A DNA stretch of 16,008 bases from an uncultured Prevotellaceae bacterium (GTDB taxonomy: Bacteria; Bacteroidota; Bacteroidia; Bacteroidales; Bacteroidaceae): NCBI GenBank assembly GCA_946413885.1, contig CAMKMK010000024.1:1-16008 (forward strand), given 5' to 3'. Below the pieces are notes generated by a model. It saw only the letters and a list, made by a program, of their open reading frames with translations, searched no databases and was not told the origin of the DNA. The translations under genes were made by a program, and so were the position numbers. Positions within the stretch are counted from its first letter, which is position 1, and the number at the start of each line of letters is the position of its first letter. This document shows, in pieces, positions 14,871 to 16,008 of the stretch.

Positions 14871-14903
14871 GATGACGCAGGCTTTTTCTATACCTGCGTC
14901 ATC
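14871..14903 (-). terminator. Rho-independent-type hairpin between ompH-like genes (possible attenuator)
   Basis: A perfect 11-base inverted repeat (GATGACGCAGG at 14871-14881, CCTGCGTCATC at 14893-14903) with an 11-base loop. In the minus-strand transcript the stem is followed within three bases by a U-rich run (CUUUUUUAUUU, from about 14868 down to 14858). It sits 15 bases after the stop of the second ompH-like gene and about 43 bases before the third. No promoter is evident after it, so it may act as a partial terminator reducing expression of the last two genes. Confidence 0.75.
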
Positions 14904-14918
14904 GATATCTGATAATTA

Positions 14919-15419
14919 TTACAAACCGACTTCTTTCTTTATCTGGTCAGTTACGTCAGTACTCAAAGTAGTGTTAATAAAAGGTATAGCGCCTGTGCTG
15001 GTGTCAACCACATAAACAAATCCACCTGCTTCGCCTACCTTCTTCACAGCAGCCATCACTTTCTCCTGAATGGCACCCAACTTATCCTGTTGAGCCTTCT
15101 GCAAAGCGTTTTGATTATCCTGATAGGACTGCTGCATACGCTGATACAGATCTTGAAGCTCTTGTTCACGACGTTGTTTTACGTTGTCTAACAGATTTGC
15201 TTGCTCCTTTTGATATTCGTCACTCTTCTTTTGGAGTTCATCCTGCATCAATTTCAAATCAGCATCATACTGCTCTGCCATTTTCTGAATCTCAGCCTGA
15301 GCATCTGTGTATTCCTTCATGTTGGGAATAATGTCTGCGCTATTGAAATGTGCAAACTTTTGTGCCATCAAACTCATAGGTGCCATCATCATGATGGCAA
15401 TCAAAATTTTCTTCATCAT
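14919..15419 (-). CDS. OmpH/Skp-like periplasmic chaperone
   Basis: A 166-residue protein: signal peptide 1-19 (MMKKILIAIMMMAPMSLMA, cleavage before Gln), first strand KFAHFNSADIIPNMKEYTDA, a Gln/Lys/Glu-rich coiled coil at about 40-130, then GGFVYVVDTSTGAIPFINTTLSTDVTDQIKKEVGL split as in Skp. The ATG at 15419 is chosen over an in-frame TTG two codons upstream and an ATG one codon downstream, because it gives a normal Lys-containing signal peptide; the neighbouring ATG at 15416 is equally possible. It is the middle gene of three, 45 bases after the first. Confidence 0.92.
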   Translation of the reverse strand: MMKKILIAIMMMAPMSLMAQKFAHFNSADIIPNMKEYTDAQAEIQKMAEQYDADLKLMQDELQKKSDEYQKEQANLLDNVKQRREQELQDLYQRMQQSYQDNQNALQKAQQDKLGAIQEKVMAAVKKVGEAGGFVYVVDTSTGAIPFINTTLSTDVTDQIKKEVGL

Positions 15420-15464
15420 TTTCAATTAATTGTAATTTGTTCTTATCTTTGTTTATTCGTTCAT

Positions 15465-15977
15465 TTAGTTGTTAGCATAACCTAATTTGGCCAATACTTC
15501 ATTCGAGATATCAATCTTCGGACTGGCAAAGATGATACCAGAATCGCTGGCACGATCCAAAACCAAACTATATCCCTTTTGATCGGAGATTTCCTTCACT
15601 GCATTGTAGATCTCATCTTGAATGGGGGCCATCAAGCTTTCACGCTTCTTATAGAGTTCACCCTCTGGACCAAAGTATTTCTTTTTCAGTTCAGCAGCTT
15701 CTTTTTCTTTTGCTATGATGCTCTCTTCCGATTTTGTTTTTTGTTCCTCACTCAAGAAGACCGCCTCTGACTGGTAATTCTTATAAAGAGTCTGAGCCTC
15801 TGTGGTGAGAGCATCAACCTCTGCTTGCCATTTTTTGCTAACTTGGTTCAACTGTTCGTTAGCTCGCTCGTATGCGGGTACATTTTTAAGAATGTATTCC
15901 ATATCAACCAAAGCGAATTTCTGGGCCATTGCGTTTGCACTGACCAGAATCAATAAAATCATTAAAAGTTTTCTCAT
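15465..15977 (-). CDS. OmpH/Skp-like periplasmic chaperone
   Basis: A 170-residue protein: signal peptide 1-18 (cleavage after NAMA), first strand QKFALVDMEYILKNVPAYERA, a charged helical hairpin at about 40-130 (including the Lys/Glu-rich EESIIAKEKEAAELKKKYFG), then GYSLVLDRASDSGIIFASPKIDISNEVLAKLGY. It matches the short OmpH form that in Bacteroidales normally follows bamA. First of the three ompH-like genes in transcription order. The 31 bases between its start and the right edge show no coding sequence I can assign. Confidence 0.93.
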   Translation of the reverse strand: MRKLLMILLILVSANAMAQKFALVDMEYILKNVPAYERANEQLNQVSKKWQAEVDALTTEAQTLYKNYQSEAVFLSEEQKTKSEESIIAKEKEAAELKKKYFGPEGELYKKRESLMAPIQDEIYNAVKEISDQKGYSLVLDRASDSGIIFASPKIDISNEVLAKLGYANN

Positions 15978-16008
15978 ATTTCTAACATTCTTCTTTTATG
16001 TTCAACAT

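Noticed and set aside
15978..16008. The end of bamA at the right edge
   Set aside because: bamA is expected there from synteny, but the 31 bases do not show a recognisable BamA C-terminus in any minus-strand frame.

Overview
The window looks like a chromosomal piece of a Bacteroidales genome, most likely Prevotella or a close relative. The signs are promoters of the Bacteroidetes type (TTTG, 19 bases, TAnnTTTG), an ATP synthase operon in the Bacteroidetes gene order (beta, epsilon, a, c, b, delta, alpha, gamma), lineage-type insertions in the alpha and beta subunits, a one-domain epsilon subunit, an FNIII/FISUMP-type lipoprotein, and tandem ompH genes next to murI. The genus is an inference.

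Layout. Bases 1-2631 hold the 3' part of a multidomain GH92 alpha-mannosidase gene, cut at the left edge. After a 223-base promoter region comes a three-gene plus-strand cassette (2855-5286): a glycerol-3-phosphate cytidylyltransferase-like enzyme, a stand-alone asparagine-synthase-like ATP pyrophosphatase, and a LicD-family phosphotransferase. It plausibly makes a CDP-activated, possibly amidated group and attaches it to a surface glycan. A convergent lipoprotein gene on the minus strand (5271-6596) overlaps the licD end by 16 bases. Its promoter is divergent from that of the F1Fo ATP synthase operon (6718-13300), which carries all eight subunit genes in one tightly spaced or overlapping series. 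On the minus strand from the right edge to 13336 lie three tandem OmpH/Skp-type periplasmic chaperone genes and murI (glutamate racemase), with a terminator-like hairpin between the second and third ompH genes. This is the usual outer-membrane and cell-wall biogenesis neighbourhood of Bacteroidales; bamA may lie just beyond the right edge.

Most of the window is housekeeping DNA. I see no CRISPR array, tRNA, rRNA, transposase, phage gene or recognisable defence system. The least understood part is the three-gene cassette with its two near-identical tandem promoters. Other points of interest are the variant active-site motifs in the GH92 enzyme, the possible attenuator in the ompH cluster, and the reduced epsilon subunit.
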